Notes: generated from the sequence alone by a model not told the origin. Counted from the first letter of the stretch, positions 55,297 through 64,000 are shown. The stretch: 64,000 nt of DNA from Vibrio hannami (GCF_029589055.1 NZ_JARQZP010000007.1:2218501-2282500), one strand, 5' to 3'. Translations and numbers: made by a program.

Positions 55297-55810
55297 GGTG
55301 CTGTTCTCCTGTCGTCATGGTTCGGATGGTATTGAGTGATGATTTGAATTCTTTGTGCATCTCACGCCATGCCCGCGGATCGGCTAAGGCGATCGCTGCG
55401 GTGAGTTTCGCGGCTGCTGCTAGCCCGGTTGGTGTAAGGCTGGTGGCCATAGCGTCGATCTCGTCGAGCAATGCCACAATGGCGGCCTGTGCCCTGTCGA
55501 AGCTGTGGTGATCGTCTATCACTCGCTGTAGGTGGTTGGCGGCTACTTCTTTCTTATTGGCCGTCATTAGATAGCCCGCTAAGTCTGAACGTTTGCCAGA
55601 ATGTCGGCCCGACGCGCTGCGCCATGTGTCCGTCGCGCGGTCCAGTACCACAAAGGGGCGGTGTTGATCACAACCTAGGTCAGCCACCAGCGTTGCGCGG
55701 CCACCCTCGGTGATGCGATATCCGATCAGCTTAGTCTCTTGCTGGTGGCCGCTATCTGTCAGCCAGCCCGCTACGAGGTTGTTGTCAGTGTTTGGTACGA
55801 AGTTGCTCAT
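55247..55810 (-). CDS. unknown protein of the element
   Basis: 187 residues, not recognised. The first about 80 residues look like a small beta domain (TKLIGYRITEGGRATLVADL; HRPFVVLDRATDTW) and the rest is helical. Its ATG overlaps the stop of the 40-residue gene (ATGA). Confidence 0.6.
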   Translation of the reverse strand: MSNFVPNTDNNLVAGWLTDSGHQQETKLIGYRITEGGRATLVADLGCDQHRPFVVLDRATDTWRSASGRHSGKRSDLAGYLMTANKKEVAANHLQRVIDDHHSFDRAQAAIVALLDEIDAMATSLTPTGLAAAAKLTAAIALADPRAWREMHKEFKSSLNTIRTMTTGEQHHGRSIAKADESIQQND

Positions 55811-55929
55811 TTCTGCTTTTCTCCTGTTTTGCGTAACGCCGCCAGCTCTGCGGCTAATTCGTTTAATTTCTCTGTCGCTGCGGCTAGCTGTGCTATCGCG
55901 TCAGCCGCTCGCTCTGTCGTGTCGCTCAT
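55807..55929 (-). CDS. 40-residue Ala-rich helical peptide
   Basis: A short frame from the ATG at 55929 whose TGA overlaps the ATG of the next gene. It is a single amphipathic Ala/Leu/Glu helix (AIAQLAAATEKLNELAAELA). GGCGCATGAG context gives no strong Shine-Dalgarno, so support rests on the ATGA coupling. Confidence 0.5.
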   Translation of the reverse strand: MSDTTERAADAIAQLAAATEKLNELAAELAALRKTGEKQK

Positions 55930-56108
55930 GCGCCTAAATCCCCTGTTCTGTTCCGATCTTGGATCATTCCTTTGGAACGGTTGTAGGCCTTGGCGTGTAA
56001 GGGCTTAGCGGGTTTTTACCAACTGTTCCAACCACGTTCCTACTCCCCCGTATATACCCACACTTTTTACACATACCGCCCTATATATCTCTCTACTCTC
56101 TCTTTAAT
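55930..56108. other. candidate replication origin region of the element
   Basis: 179 bp without a gene, immediately downstream of the primase gene. It carries GTTCC/GGAAC motifs at 55950, 55974, 56025, 56036 and, just inside the primase 3' end, 56128 and further copies to 56279. CTGTTCCAAC (56023-56032) and GTTGGAACAG (56125-56134) are exact inverted copies. An AT-rich tract (about 56050-56120) lies between them. This is what an iteron-type origin would look like. Confidence 0.5.
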
Positions 56109-58463
56109 CTATTTACTTGGAATAGTTGGAACAGATAAGGGGGAGGCTAGTGCTGGCGGGGCTTCCGGCCGTTCCGAGAAGATGGAACTGATAGGAACGT
56201 CGGAACGGCCTCCACCCTGTGACTTTTCCCAATGCTCGCGGATACCGTCGATCGTTGTTAGCTGAGCGGCTAACGTTCCGGGTTTGACATAGAGGCGGCG
56301 CGGCTGCCCTCCGATCCGAACCTTACCCGCTGAACGCTCTAACGTCGGGTGGCGCTCATAACCGAGACTCGCCAGCACCTCCGCTACTTTCTGTGGGCTT
56401 AGGTTCTTGCGGTTGTCCTTCAAAAGTGAGCTAGCGGCCTTAGTGCAAATCAGACCACCAGCAAAGCCCGGCTCGTCGAGGTCGATCGCTTCTTGGATAA
56501 TCTGCTCAGCTGGGCCGAGGCTGGCTCTTAGCGCTTCGCTTGTACTGCTTGTTACTGGCGCACGGTGGCACATCGTCGCGGGGTTCAGCGCGTCGGGTAT
56601 GCTGTAAGTCGAAAGGTAGTTAGCAACAATCGCGTAGCCGTCAGCGTTAAGCCACGAATACAAGCTCGGGAAGTAGTCGCCGTCCATGCCGTCGCGGGCT
56701 AAGTCCTCGGCGCACTGCTGCGCGGTGTAGAAGATTGCAAAGCGGCGGTCGTTGGCGGTCTTGCGGATCGCGTCCTTGTGATTGCTGTTCAGTATGAAAT
56801 TGGCTAGGTTGTCGCCCATGATTTGAGAGCGGCCCATTCCGCGCATTGCTAAGCGGTCATTTGTGATCATCGGTTTAAGCACTTCGATCACTTCTCGCTT
56901 ATGGTCTGGGACGTACACGTCCTCAATGCCTATTAGCACTTTGCCAAATAGCCACTCGTTGAACTTCTCGGATATTTCGCTAGCTGGTGGGAGGTGCGTG
57001 TAGCAGTTACCGACGGCATAAGCGACGCAGCGGGTTAGCAAAGTCTTCCCGTTGCCCTCTGTGCCTTGGAATAAGACCGTCCACGGGAACTTGACGCCCT
57101 TGAACTGAACGCAAGCGGCTAAATATGCCAGCGCGATCTGGCTATCTGCTTCGCTCGGCAATAACTTGTTTAAGTGAAACAAGAACGGCCCCGCGTCTCC
57201 TGCTACTTTTCTAACTTGTGGGTCGCGGTAGGTATTCACATACTTAACGCCGTCGCGCTCGGTGATCGCCATTGGCTCGACTCGCGGGTTGAACTCGACG
57301 CGATCAGCTCGTGGTGCTCCGTGCCAGTGGTAGACCACCTCGTCGTATGCTTTCTTGTCGCCGTGCTTGGCGTTGAACTGGTCGCGCTGTAATAGTTGCC
57401 CGTTGCTGGAAAGGATCGCCTTTTCCTCTGACACAACCACAAAGCTCTCGCCTTCGTCTAGCTGCTGCGGCTTTGTGCGCTTGTAGCCGTAGAATCGCTG
57501 CTCGTCTGGGCGCTGCTGGGCTGCTGCTAGTGCGTTAAGGATCGTTTCTTCTAGGTACTCGGGGCGTTGCTCCCACTTGTCACGCTGTAGGCCCGATCCC
57601 ATCATTAAGCATTTGGCGCGCTCACAATCCCCAGCCGTCCACCAGATAGCATGGTTAGCTAGTGCTAGATCGGCGCTGCTACCATCGTAGCTACTGTGGT
57701 CATTTTGAGAAGGGAAGATCGCCGCTAGCGCGTCGGTGTCAGCCTCATAGAGCTGTGCAAATGTCGCCTTATTGCTAAAAGCCTGTCGCGCTAGGTTGCC
57801 GCTAGCCTTCGCCTTGGCGATCAGCTCGTCGTCGCCAGCTATCGGCGTGTATCCTTCTGCCGGGGCGTCCGTCCATTCGACGGCCTGCGCGTGCTGCTTC
57901 GGTTGGAAGTAACCGTGGATTACCGAGTAAAGGCCGTTAGTACAATCATTTGAAGCGCTGCCGGGTATTGGCATCATGTCGCCAGTTAGCACAATGAAGC
58001 GGCTTTCTGTGTATAGCTCTATATGCTCGGCGGTGTTCTTCTTTGCGTGCTCTGGCGCTGTGCCTTGATAGGAAAACCACAAGTGCAAGCCCGTTCCGCT
58101 TTGCGATCGCTCAACGGCTGCACCTTGCATCTGTCCGACTAAGTGCTGTGATAGCGTTGACAGCGTAAAGCCGTTTATTAAGCAGCCGTCTAGGTCTAAG
58201 CAGCCTACCGGGTCGTCCTCGGTGATCACAAAGCCTACGCCGCACCCTGTTAGCTGTGCGCGTTCTATCGCTTGCACGGCGGTTAGGTGGTTGGCTCTGT
58301 CGTGCGGGTTAATGCTTTCGCCTGTAGTGGTGTCCACGGGTACCTTCCCTTTGCAGTTGATGAACTGCGGAAAGGCTGCCAGCCCTGCGAGCGGTCCGCC
58401 GCTAGCCAGCGCTGTCACCAGTCCGGGCTGGTTATTCAGTTGGTTGTTTTGTATACTGGTCAT
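56109..58463 (-). CDS. primase-helicase (AEP-like N-terminus, SF3/D5 helicase C-terminus)
   Basis: 784 residues. The N-terminal about 180 residues have primase-polymerase-like motifs: the acidic pair in CLDLDG (Asp90, Asp92), ERSQSGTGLHLWF with His127, and ESRFIVLTGD. The C-terminal part is a D5/SF3-type helicase with Walker A GTEGNGKT (467-474), Walker B LIGIEDV (about 510-516), the sensor NSNHKD and DRRF. Such enzymes start replication of P4-like satellites and plasmids. It follows alpA on the same strand and sits next to the GGAAC motif cluster. Confidence 0.85.
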   Translation of the reverse strand: MTSIQNNQLNNQPGLVTALASGGPLAGLAAFPQFINCKGKVPVDTTTGESINPHDRANHLTAVQAIERAQLTGCGVGFVITEDDPVGCLDLDGCLINGFTLSTLSQHLVGQMQGAAVERSQSGTGLHLWFSYQGTAPEHAKKNTAEHIELYTESRFIVLTGDMMPIPGSASNDCTNGLYSVIHGYFQPKQHAQAVEWTDAPAEGYTPIAGDDELIAKAKASGNLARQAFSNKATFAQLYEADTDALAAIFPSQNDHSSYDGSSADLALANHAIWWTAGDCERAKCLMMGSGLQRDKWEQRPEYLEETILNALAAAQQRPDEQRFYGYKRTKPQQLDEGESFVVVSEEKAILSSNGQLLQRDQFNAKHGDKKAYDEVVYHWHGAPRADRVEFNPRVEPMAITERDGVKYVNTYRDPQVRKVAGDAGPFLFHLNKLLPSEADSQIALAYLAACVQFKGVKFPWTVLFQGTEGNGKTLLTRCVAYAVGNCYTHLPPASEISEKFNEWLFGKVLIGIEDVYVPDHKREVIEVLKPMITNDRLAMRGMGRSQIMGDNLANFILNSNHKDAIRKTANDRRFAIFYTAQQCAEDLARDGMDGDYFPSLYSWLNADGYAIVANYLSTYSIPDALNPATMCHRAPVTSSTSEALRASLGPAEQIIQEAIDLDEPGFAGGLICTKAASSLLKDNRKNLSPQKVAEVLASLGYERHPTLERSAGKVRIGGQPRRLYVKPGTLAAQLTTIDGIREHWEKSQGGGRSDVPISSIFSERPEAPPALASPLSVPTIPSK

Positions 58464-58510
58464 GTTGCTTGCCTTCTGGCTTGTTGGTTAGCGACTGATT
58501 GAGTCAATAA

Positions 58511-58540
58511 GGCCTCGCATTCGTGCGGGGCTTTTTGCTT
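58511..58540 (+). terminator. hairpin with T-tract between alpA and the primase gene
   Basis: GCCTCGCA-TTCG-TGCGGGGC followed by TTTTTGC on the plus strand. No plus-strand gene precedes it, so its use is unclear. Confidence 0.4.
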
Positions 58541-58541
58541 T

Positions 58542-58736
58542 CTAAACGGTGTGGGTTGTTAGCCATTCGTTGACGCTGCTTTCCAGATAGCCAAGGACTC
58601 GGCCACCAACTACGACGGATTTAGGAAGTTCGCCGCGTTGGCTCATGCGCCATTCTGTGGAGGAAGATATTCCCGCCAGCTCACGAAAGGCCGGGCGGCG
58701 GATAATGCGATCAGTGTTTGTGGTTTGCTTAGCCAT
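58542..58736 (-). CDS. AlpA family transcriptional regulator/excisionase
   Basis: 64 residues, a MerR-like winged helix: IIRRPAFRELAGISSSTEW, SQRGELPKSVVVGGRVLGYL and SSVNEWLTTH are the family landmarks. AlpA proteins activate or help excise P4-like elements and are a hallmark of PICI-type islands. It has its own upstream space after a hairpin (58818-58842), suggesting a separate promoter from int. Confidence 0.88.
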   Translation of the reverse strand: MAKQTTNTDRIIRRPAFRELAGISSSTEWRMSQRGELPKSVVVGGRVLGYLESSVNEWLTTHTV

Positions 58737-58817
58737 GATTTGCCCCTGTTTGCAATGGTTTGAAAGACAGGGAAATATTGACTTGTAGCCGAGCGGCTTT
58801 GGCGGATAGTTGAAAAG

Positions 58818-58842
58818 CTCCCGCTTTTCGGAAAAACGGGAG
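58818..58842 (-). terminator. hairpin after the int operon
   Basis: CTCCCG-TTTTTCCGAAAAG-CGGGAG on the minus strand, followed by CTTTTC. A weak terminator separating int and the 207-residue gene from alpA. Confidence 0.5.
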
Positions 58843-58850
58843 GGGTGCGG

Positions 58851-59474
58851 TTAGATTAGGCGAGTGATTGTTATGCCAGTTAGTCGGATCAGTTCTTCCG
58901 ACTTTGCAATTCTAAGAGCGTTTTGAATATGATCGTCTATCAGATCAGAGGTTAATAGCCTGAACTGTGGAGTCAGATAACCACGGAGGCGAGCGGTTAC
59001 TTCGGTAATTTCTGCACCGGGCCCGACTTCATCCACCAGCCTTAACAATCGTCCAACTGTATGTGACAAGCGCTGTTCGAGCTGATCGCGTTCCTCAGCT
59101 ATTAGGGGCGCTAGTTTTTCGGGGACCTTATTTTTACCCACATTAAAATGCTCGGCTAGCTCCGTTTTCGTCGCGCCATTTCTGGCAGCTTGTACCATTT
59201 CTGGCGGGCAGTCGGTGCCCTTGGGTGTGTTAAACCCTAATCCTTTCGCCAGAACGTCGGCGGCTTGTTTGTCTCCCGAGTTCACACCAACAATAGCGGC
59301 CTCACGGAATAGCCCCGCCAATACCTCTCGAAGTCGGGGCGTTAATTCTATGTCGCCATTAGTCGTGCTCAGTGCTTCACTGGCGGCCAATAGGAAAGCT
59401 GCAGCCGCGCCCGGCTCTTTGTGAAGTCTTAGGTCGGGGTTATTGCATAGCGCTTGCATCGTCTTGTTATCCAT
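58851..59474 (-). CDS. unknown HTH-like protein
   Basis: 207 residues, not recognised. A likely HTH lies at about 103-127 (GATKTELAEHFNVGKNKVPEKL). The flanking parts are helical (N-terminus with FLLAASEALS; C-terminus with QNALRIAKSEELIRL). Its ATG overlaps the integrase stop by 8 bp, so it is translated with int. Confidence 0.6.
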   Translation of the reverse strand: MDNKTMQALCNNPDLRLHKEPGAAAAFLLAASEALSTTNGDIELTPRLREVLAGLFREAAIVGVNSGDKQAADVLAKGLGFNTPKGTDCPPEMVQAARNGATKTELAEHFNVGKNKVPEKLAPLIAEERDQLEQRLSHTVGRLLRLVDEVGPGAEITEVTARLRGYLTPQFRLLTSDLIDDHIQNALRIAKSEELIRLTGITITRLI

Positions 59475-60783
59475 TCGCGACGCCTCCCAGCTCTACCACA
59501 TTTCCGCCAGCTTCGCCCGCTAGCCTGTTCTCCCACGCTGTCAGTGCGTGGCGCTTCTCTTGCAAGTAGTCGTAACGGTCGTAGTGCTTGCTCGACACAT
59601 CGTTCAAAGCGTGGTTTTGCAATCGGTCGCGCGTCTCTTTGCTGATCCCTAGTTCGCCCATCAAGGTTTTGCAGGTGCGACGAATGTCACGGGCTACGAA
59701 TCCTTTAAAGTCGGGATTGGCTTGACGGTAACGGCTGATCGCTGTCGATAGGCTGTCGGTTCTAAGGTGTTTATTAATGTTGGTGCGCTGGTGGAAGATG
59801 AACGGGCCGCCTTTCGACTTGCTTTGCAACTCTTTAAGCAAAGCCAGCGCCGTATCAGTCAGCGGTACAAGGTGGTCGCGCTTGTTCTTCGATACATCGG
59901 CGGTGATTAGCAGTGTACTTTCGGCCCAGTTAACCGACTCCCAACGACTAGCTGCGATTTCATAAGGACGCTGGCCGCCAGTATGGAAGCATAACGCCAT
60001 AAGCGCGGCGGTCTGTTCTCCTATGCGGTCAACCTGTGAGAATGTGGTCAGAACGTGGCGGACTTCTTCAAGGTTAAGGTAGTTACTCCCAACGCGCTCG
60101 GCTGCTGCTTGCCGCGGTACGACTTGAGCCGGGTTAGTCGTTAGGCCAAATTTGACGCCCGTATTAGCTACAGCGGGATCGAGGTCGTGCTTTAAGCCGT
60201 AGTTAAATGCCGCCACTAGGTAGGATCTTACACGGTTTGATTGAGTCGCCGCGCCCCGGTCTATCATGGCGGCGAGAATAGCCACAATATCGGCTGGCGC
60301 TACGTCCTTTGCCTTAATCGTCGGGTTAATGTGGCTATATGCTTCTTTCTCAAGGGACGTTAAAACGGCGGCGTATGTTCGCTTTCCGTCCACTTTCATC
60401 TTATCGGTGTAACCTTTGAATAACTGCTCGATGCTACCTTGCATCGCTTCGGCTTTCTCGGCGGCTTCTTCCGCTCGCTTCTGCCTTTCGCGTTCGACCT
60501 TAGGATTGCGGCCAGCTTTAAGCAGATTGATTAACGGCTTAACTTCCTCGCGAGCTTGAGCCAATGACAAAGCCGGAAAGCGGCCTAACTGAATGTAAGC
60601 CACCTTGCCGTCGAACTTATATTTGTAAGCGAACTCCTTAGAGCCTGCTGCAGACACTCGGACCACCAGCCGCCCAACTCCACGCTCTCGGGTGCTGTCG
60701 ATCAGTTCATACTTGGTAGGCTTACCGCTCGGGCTTATTCGTGGCTTTGCGCCTCTTATCTCTTTTTCGGTCAACGTTTTCAT
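59467..60783 (-). CDS. tyrosine integrase, P4-like with DUF4102 arm-binding domain
   Basis: 438 residues. The N-terminal about 90 residues are the DUF4102 arm-binding domain (AYIQLGRFPALSLAQAREEV), then a SAM-like core-binding domain, then the catalytic domain. Catalytic residues are visible: Arg272 (GGQRPYEI), Lys299 (SKNKRDHLVPL), Arg368 in ARDIRRT, His391 (LQNHALND) and the nucleophile Tyr401 (SKHYDRYDYL). The first His of the HxxR box is Arg here, as in many DUF4102 integrases. It lies 232 bp from attR, at the tRNA-distal end. Confidence 0.93.
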   Translation of the reverse strand: MKTLTEKEIRGAKPRISPSGKPTKYELIDSTRERGVGRLVVRVSAAGSKEFAYKYKFDGKVAYIQLGRFPALSLAQAREEVKPLINLLKAGRNPKVERERQKRAEEAAEKAEAMQGSIEQLFKGYTDKMKVDGKRTYAAVLTSLEKEAYSHINPTIKAKDVAPADIVAILAAMIDRGAATQSNRVRSYLVAAFNYGLKHDLDPAVANTGVKFGLTTNPAQVVPRQAAAERVGSNYLNLEEVRHVLTTFSQVDRIGEQTAALMALCFHTGGQRPYEIAASRWESVNWAESTLLITADVSKNKRDHLVPLTDTALALLKELQSKSKGGPFIFHQRTNINKHLRTDSLSTAISRYRQANPDFKGFVARDIRRTCKTLMGELGISKETRDRLQNHALNDVSSKHYDRYDYLQEKRHALTAWENRLAGEAGGNVVELGGVANG

Positions 60784-60844
60784 TTGGCTAGTCCCCTGTT
60801 CAAGTCTCGTTTACGCCCTCCGTTAAGTCACCCAATCGACTCAG

Positions 60845-60889
60845 TTAGATCACCCAATCGCGAAATGGGTGATCTAACGGGTGATCTAA
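60845..60889. repeat. right arm-type integrase sites
   Basis: GGGTGATCTAA occurs at 60867-60877 and 60879-60889 (12-bp pitch), and inverted at 60845-60855. The inverted copy and the first direct copy form a 12-bp-arm hairpin (TTAGATCACCCA / TGGGTGATCTAA). A degenerate inverted copy lies at 60823-60833. The motif matches the left-end sites. Confidence 0.7.
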
Positions 60890-61015
60890 GGGCGCAACTA
60901 ACAGACAACTTTTGAACTACTTTAACATGGTTTGAAATAGCACAAAGCCTTTATTATCAACGGCAAAAGCCTTTCATTAGTTTTCCTAACGTTTCACGAC
61001 ATTTCTCAAATTTCA

Positions 61016-61063
61016 CGACTCATAATCGATTGGTCCGCAGTTCAAGTCTGCGAGGGGCCACCA
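61016..61063 (+). other. attR (duplicated tRNA 3' half)
   Basis: 48 bp identical to the 3' part of the tRNA-Ile gene. It lacks the 5' half and is not a tRNA gene. Confidence 0.95.
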
Positions 61064-61072
61064 GATACTAGA

Positions 61073-61107
61073 AAGCCTGACGAAGAGATTCGTCAGGCTT
61101 TTTTCAT
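61073..61107 (+). terminator. original tRNA-Ile terminator, now displaced
   Basis: AAGCCTGACGA-AGAGAT-TCGTCAGGCTT followed by T residues, 10 bp past attR. Before integration it would have followed the tRNA directly. Confidence 0.85.
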
Positions 61108-61203
61108 TTTAGTCCTTTTGCTACGGATATACTAAAAAGCATTACGCCCTCTAAGGAAAAGAACCCATGCTATATAAAACAAACCAGATAGCACGGTGGG
61201 AGA

Positions 61204-61764
61204 TTAACCTAAAGGCGTGACAGTAAAAACGTCTTCGTGGGTAGCACAAATCAATTGACCAACCATCGCCCTATCGCCATTAATCCAAGTGAAAATGGCC
61301 TCTTGAGGAACTAACAAAGGCATTCTGTGATGGTACTCAGCGTACTGCTTATTGGGCTTAGTTGTAAGAATGACAAGTTGGCTACCTATTGCGATGCCAG
61401 CTATATACAGCGGTTTTTGATCCTGTTTCTCAAACAAGAATTTTTCTTTCCTGGATCCAACTGTTTTCCACTCGTACCAGCCTGCACATGGCACGATTAC
61501 ACGGTTTTGCTCAAAGGCAGCTCTGAAAGTAGGTTTTACCGATACCGTTTCAGCCTGTGCGTTGATGATAAGCCGTTTAGCCCATTCGGGTTTAATACCC
61601 CACTGGAGATTTAATTGCCGCACTCCACCATCAACAACTCCTATGGTAGATACGATCTCACTGGGTCGTAAATCGGGATTGGGCGAGGCCATGAAAGGTA
61701 CACCTAAAGCGTCACAGACAAACTGAGCAAATGGGTCATCGGTTATATTTAGGCGTCCGCACAT
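61204..61764 (-). CDS. SOS response-associated peptidase (HMCES/YedK family)
   Basis: 186 residues. The conserved catalytic set is visible: Cys2 (MCGRL), Asn68 in NAQAET, Glu98 in CAGWYEW and His145/146 before RMP. These proteins form a thiazolidine crosslink to abasic sites in single-stranded DNA and shield them. The gene stands alone between the island and the rRNA operon, outside attR, so it belongs to the host. Two palindromes lie upstream. Confidence 0.92.
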   Translation of the reverse strand: MCGRLNITDDPFAQFVCDALGVPFMASPNPDLRPSEIVSTIGVVDGGVRQLNLQWGIKPEWAKRLIINAQAETVSVKPTFRAAFEQNRVIVPCAGWYEWKTVGSRKEKFLFEKQDQKPLYIAGIAIGSQLVILTTKPNKQYAEYHHRMPLLVPQEAIFTWINGDRAMVGQLICATHEDVFTVTPLG

Positions 61765-61811
61765 TTCTCAACTATTAAAAGTAATTAACGATACACCTCA
61801 TTATAGAAAGA

Positions 61812-61868
61812 GTTAGCTATATAGCTAACAAATCACCTTTAAACCTCAATGTTAGCTATTTGGCTAAC
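61812..61868. promoter_or_regulatory. two palindromic operator-like sites upstream of the HMCES gene
   Basis: GTTAGCTATATAGCTAAC (61812-61829) is a perfect 18-bp palindrome; GTTAGCTATTTGGCTAAC (61851-61868) is a near copy, centre to centre 39 bp. They lie 48-104 bp before the start codon. They are not LexA boxes (no CTGT-N8-ACAG). Confidence 0.6.
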
Positions 61869-61960
61869 ATTTGGCATACTGTGGTGAATAGATAATCTAT
61901 TGAAAAGAAGTTGCAAGGCAGCGTAAAGAGCAAGATTGTTCGAATAAAACTGCATCTAAT

Positions 61961-62015
61961 GTACAGCTTAAATAGCATTTAGATCACCATGATCCAAATG
62001 CTTATTTCGCTGTAC
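61961..62015. other. long imperfect inverted repeat downstream of rrn
   Basis: 25-bp arms starting and ending in GTACAGC / GCTGTAC, 20 of 25 positions paired, with a 5-bp loop. It lies just beyond the rRNA operon terminator. Confidence 0.6.
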
Positions 62016-62023
62016 CATATACG

Positions 62024-62055
62024 AAAAAACCCCAGCATTTCTGCTGGGGTTCTCA
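62024..62055 (-). terminator. rRNA operon terminator
   Basis: On the minus strand AACCCCAGC-AGAAAT-GCTGGGGTT followed by six T, 10 bp past the 5S 3' end. Confidence 0.9.
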
Positions 62056-62063
62056 GAAAGTAA

Positions 62064-62182
62064 AGCCTGGCGATGTCCTACTCTCACATGGGGAAGCCCC
62101 ACACTACCATCGGCGCTATTGCGTTTCACTTCTGAGTTCGGCATGGAATCAGGTGGGTCCACAACGCTATGGTCGCCAAGCA
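62064..62182 (-). rRNA. rrf: 5S ribosomal RNA
   Basis: About 119 nt on the minus strand. GAACTCAGAAGTGAAACGC, GCCGATGGTAGTGTGGGG and complementary ends (TGCTTGGCGA / TCGCCAGGCT) are diagnostic. Ends placed from the terminal helix. Confidence 0.94.
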
Positions 62183-62271
62183 AATTCTTTAATTCGGAAA
62201 GCTGTTTCTATGTTCTCTACACATTCAATTCTGTTCTTGGCTCTGAGTCCACAAAACCCTTTGGGTGTTGT

Positions 62272-64000
<1,729 letters not shown>

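Larger units (their letters stand above)
52757..61063. mobile_element. 8.3-kb satellite-like integrative element in tRNA-Ile
   Basis: A 48-bp perfect direct repeat (52757-52804 and 61016-61063) bounds a higher-GC segment whose recognisable genes all read leftward. They are integrase, an HTH-like protein, AlpA, primase-helicase and a compact set of small unknown genes. The tRNA stays intact at the left, while the integrase is at the tRNA-distal right end. There are no capsid, tail, conjugation or transposase genes. Integrase plus AlpA plus primase-helicase is the core of P4-like and PICI-type phage satellites; helper dependence is inferred, not shown. Confidence 0.9.

Noticed and set aside
55990..56265. 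Plus-strand frame over the gap and the primase 3' end
   Set aside because: It opposes the direction of all element genes, overlaps the primase antisense and shows no family features.
61016..61063. Second tRNA gene
   Set aside because: Only the 3' 48 bp are present, with no acceptor 5' strand or D arm; it is the attachment-site copy.
52757..61063. Complete prophage
   Set aside because: No capsid, portal, large terminase, tail or lysis genes are seen in 8.3 kb.
61204..61764. HMCES gene as island cargo
   Set aside because: It lies outside attR, beyond the displaced host terminator, so it belongs to the chromosome rather than the element.

Overview
The window is a stretch of a gammaproteobacterial chromosome that is almost certainly Vibrio or a close Vibrionaceae relative. 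The evidence is gene content and order: rnpB-rsmI / lpoA-yraN-diaA-BON lipoprotein / sspAB / petABC / rplM-rpsI / zapE / zapG / degQ-degS, then parC-parE-yqiA-cpdA-yqiB-nudF / tolC / hldE-glnE / ygiF / pit / ygiM / gspAB / cca / uppP-folK-folB / plsY / tsaD / rpsU-yqeY-dnaG-rpoD, then a tnaC-tnaA-tnaB-ridA tryptophanase locus. The moderate-to-low GC core and a TnaC leader peptide with the known key residues fit this. Layout: 1-1904 is a two-gene sensory unit (periplasmic PhnD-like binding protein plus a membrane GGDEF protein cut by the window edge). 2170-2560 is the RNase P RNA. 2652-16738 holds cell-envelope, respiratory bc1, ribosomal and HtrA-protease genes. 16848-29784 is the topoisomerase IV to glnE block. 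29889-46928 mixes chemotaxis, a K+ channel, phosphate uptake, the type II secretion assembly protein GspAB, tRNA and cell-wall genes and the macromolecular synthesis operon. 47028-52546 contains rpoD and the tryptophan catabolism locus. 

From 52757 to 61063 an 8.3-kb higher-GC integrative element sits in a tRNA-Ile(CAU) gene, bounded by 48-bp direct repeats. All of its recognisable genes read leftward: a tyrosine integrase, an unknown HTH-like protein, an AlpA-type regulator, a primase-helicase with an AEP-like N-terminus and an SF3/D5 helicase C-terminus, then a tightly packed, ATGA-overlapping set of small unknown genes, one of which resembles a small terminase subunit or other HTH protein. 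There are no capsid genes. This is the architecture of a phage satellite (P4/PICI-like), and it is the accessory region most likely to hold something new. It carries short arm-type repeats near both ends, a dense cluster of GGAAC/GTTCC motifs beside the primase gene (candidate origin), and its own terminator replacing the one it displaced from the tRNA. After the island come an HMCES/YedK gene with two palindromic operator-like sites upstream, and the 5S and 23S end of an rRNA operon on the minus strand. 

A second feature of the whole window is data quality. Nine conserved genes, including the essential rpoD, dnaG and glnE-type long genes, are each interrupted by one single-base indel, mostly in short homopolymers. 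I read these as sequence errors, annotate each gene at full length and note where the frame breaks. Three intergenic regions also carry heptanucleotide tandem repeats with different units.
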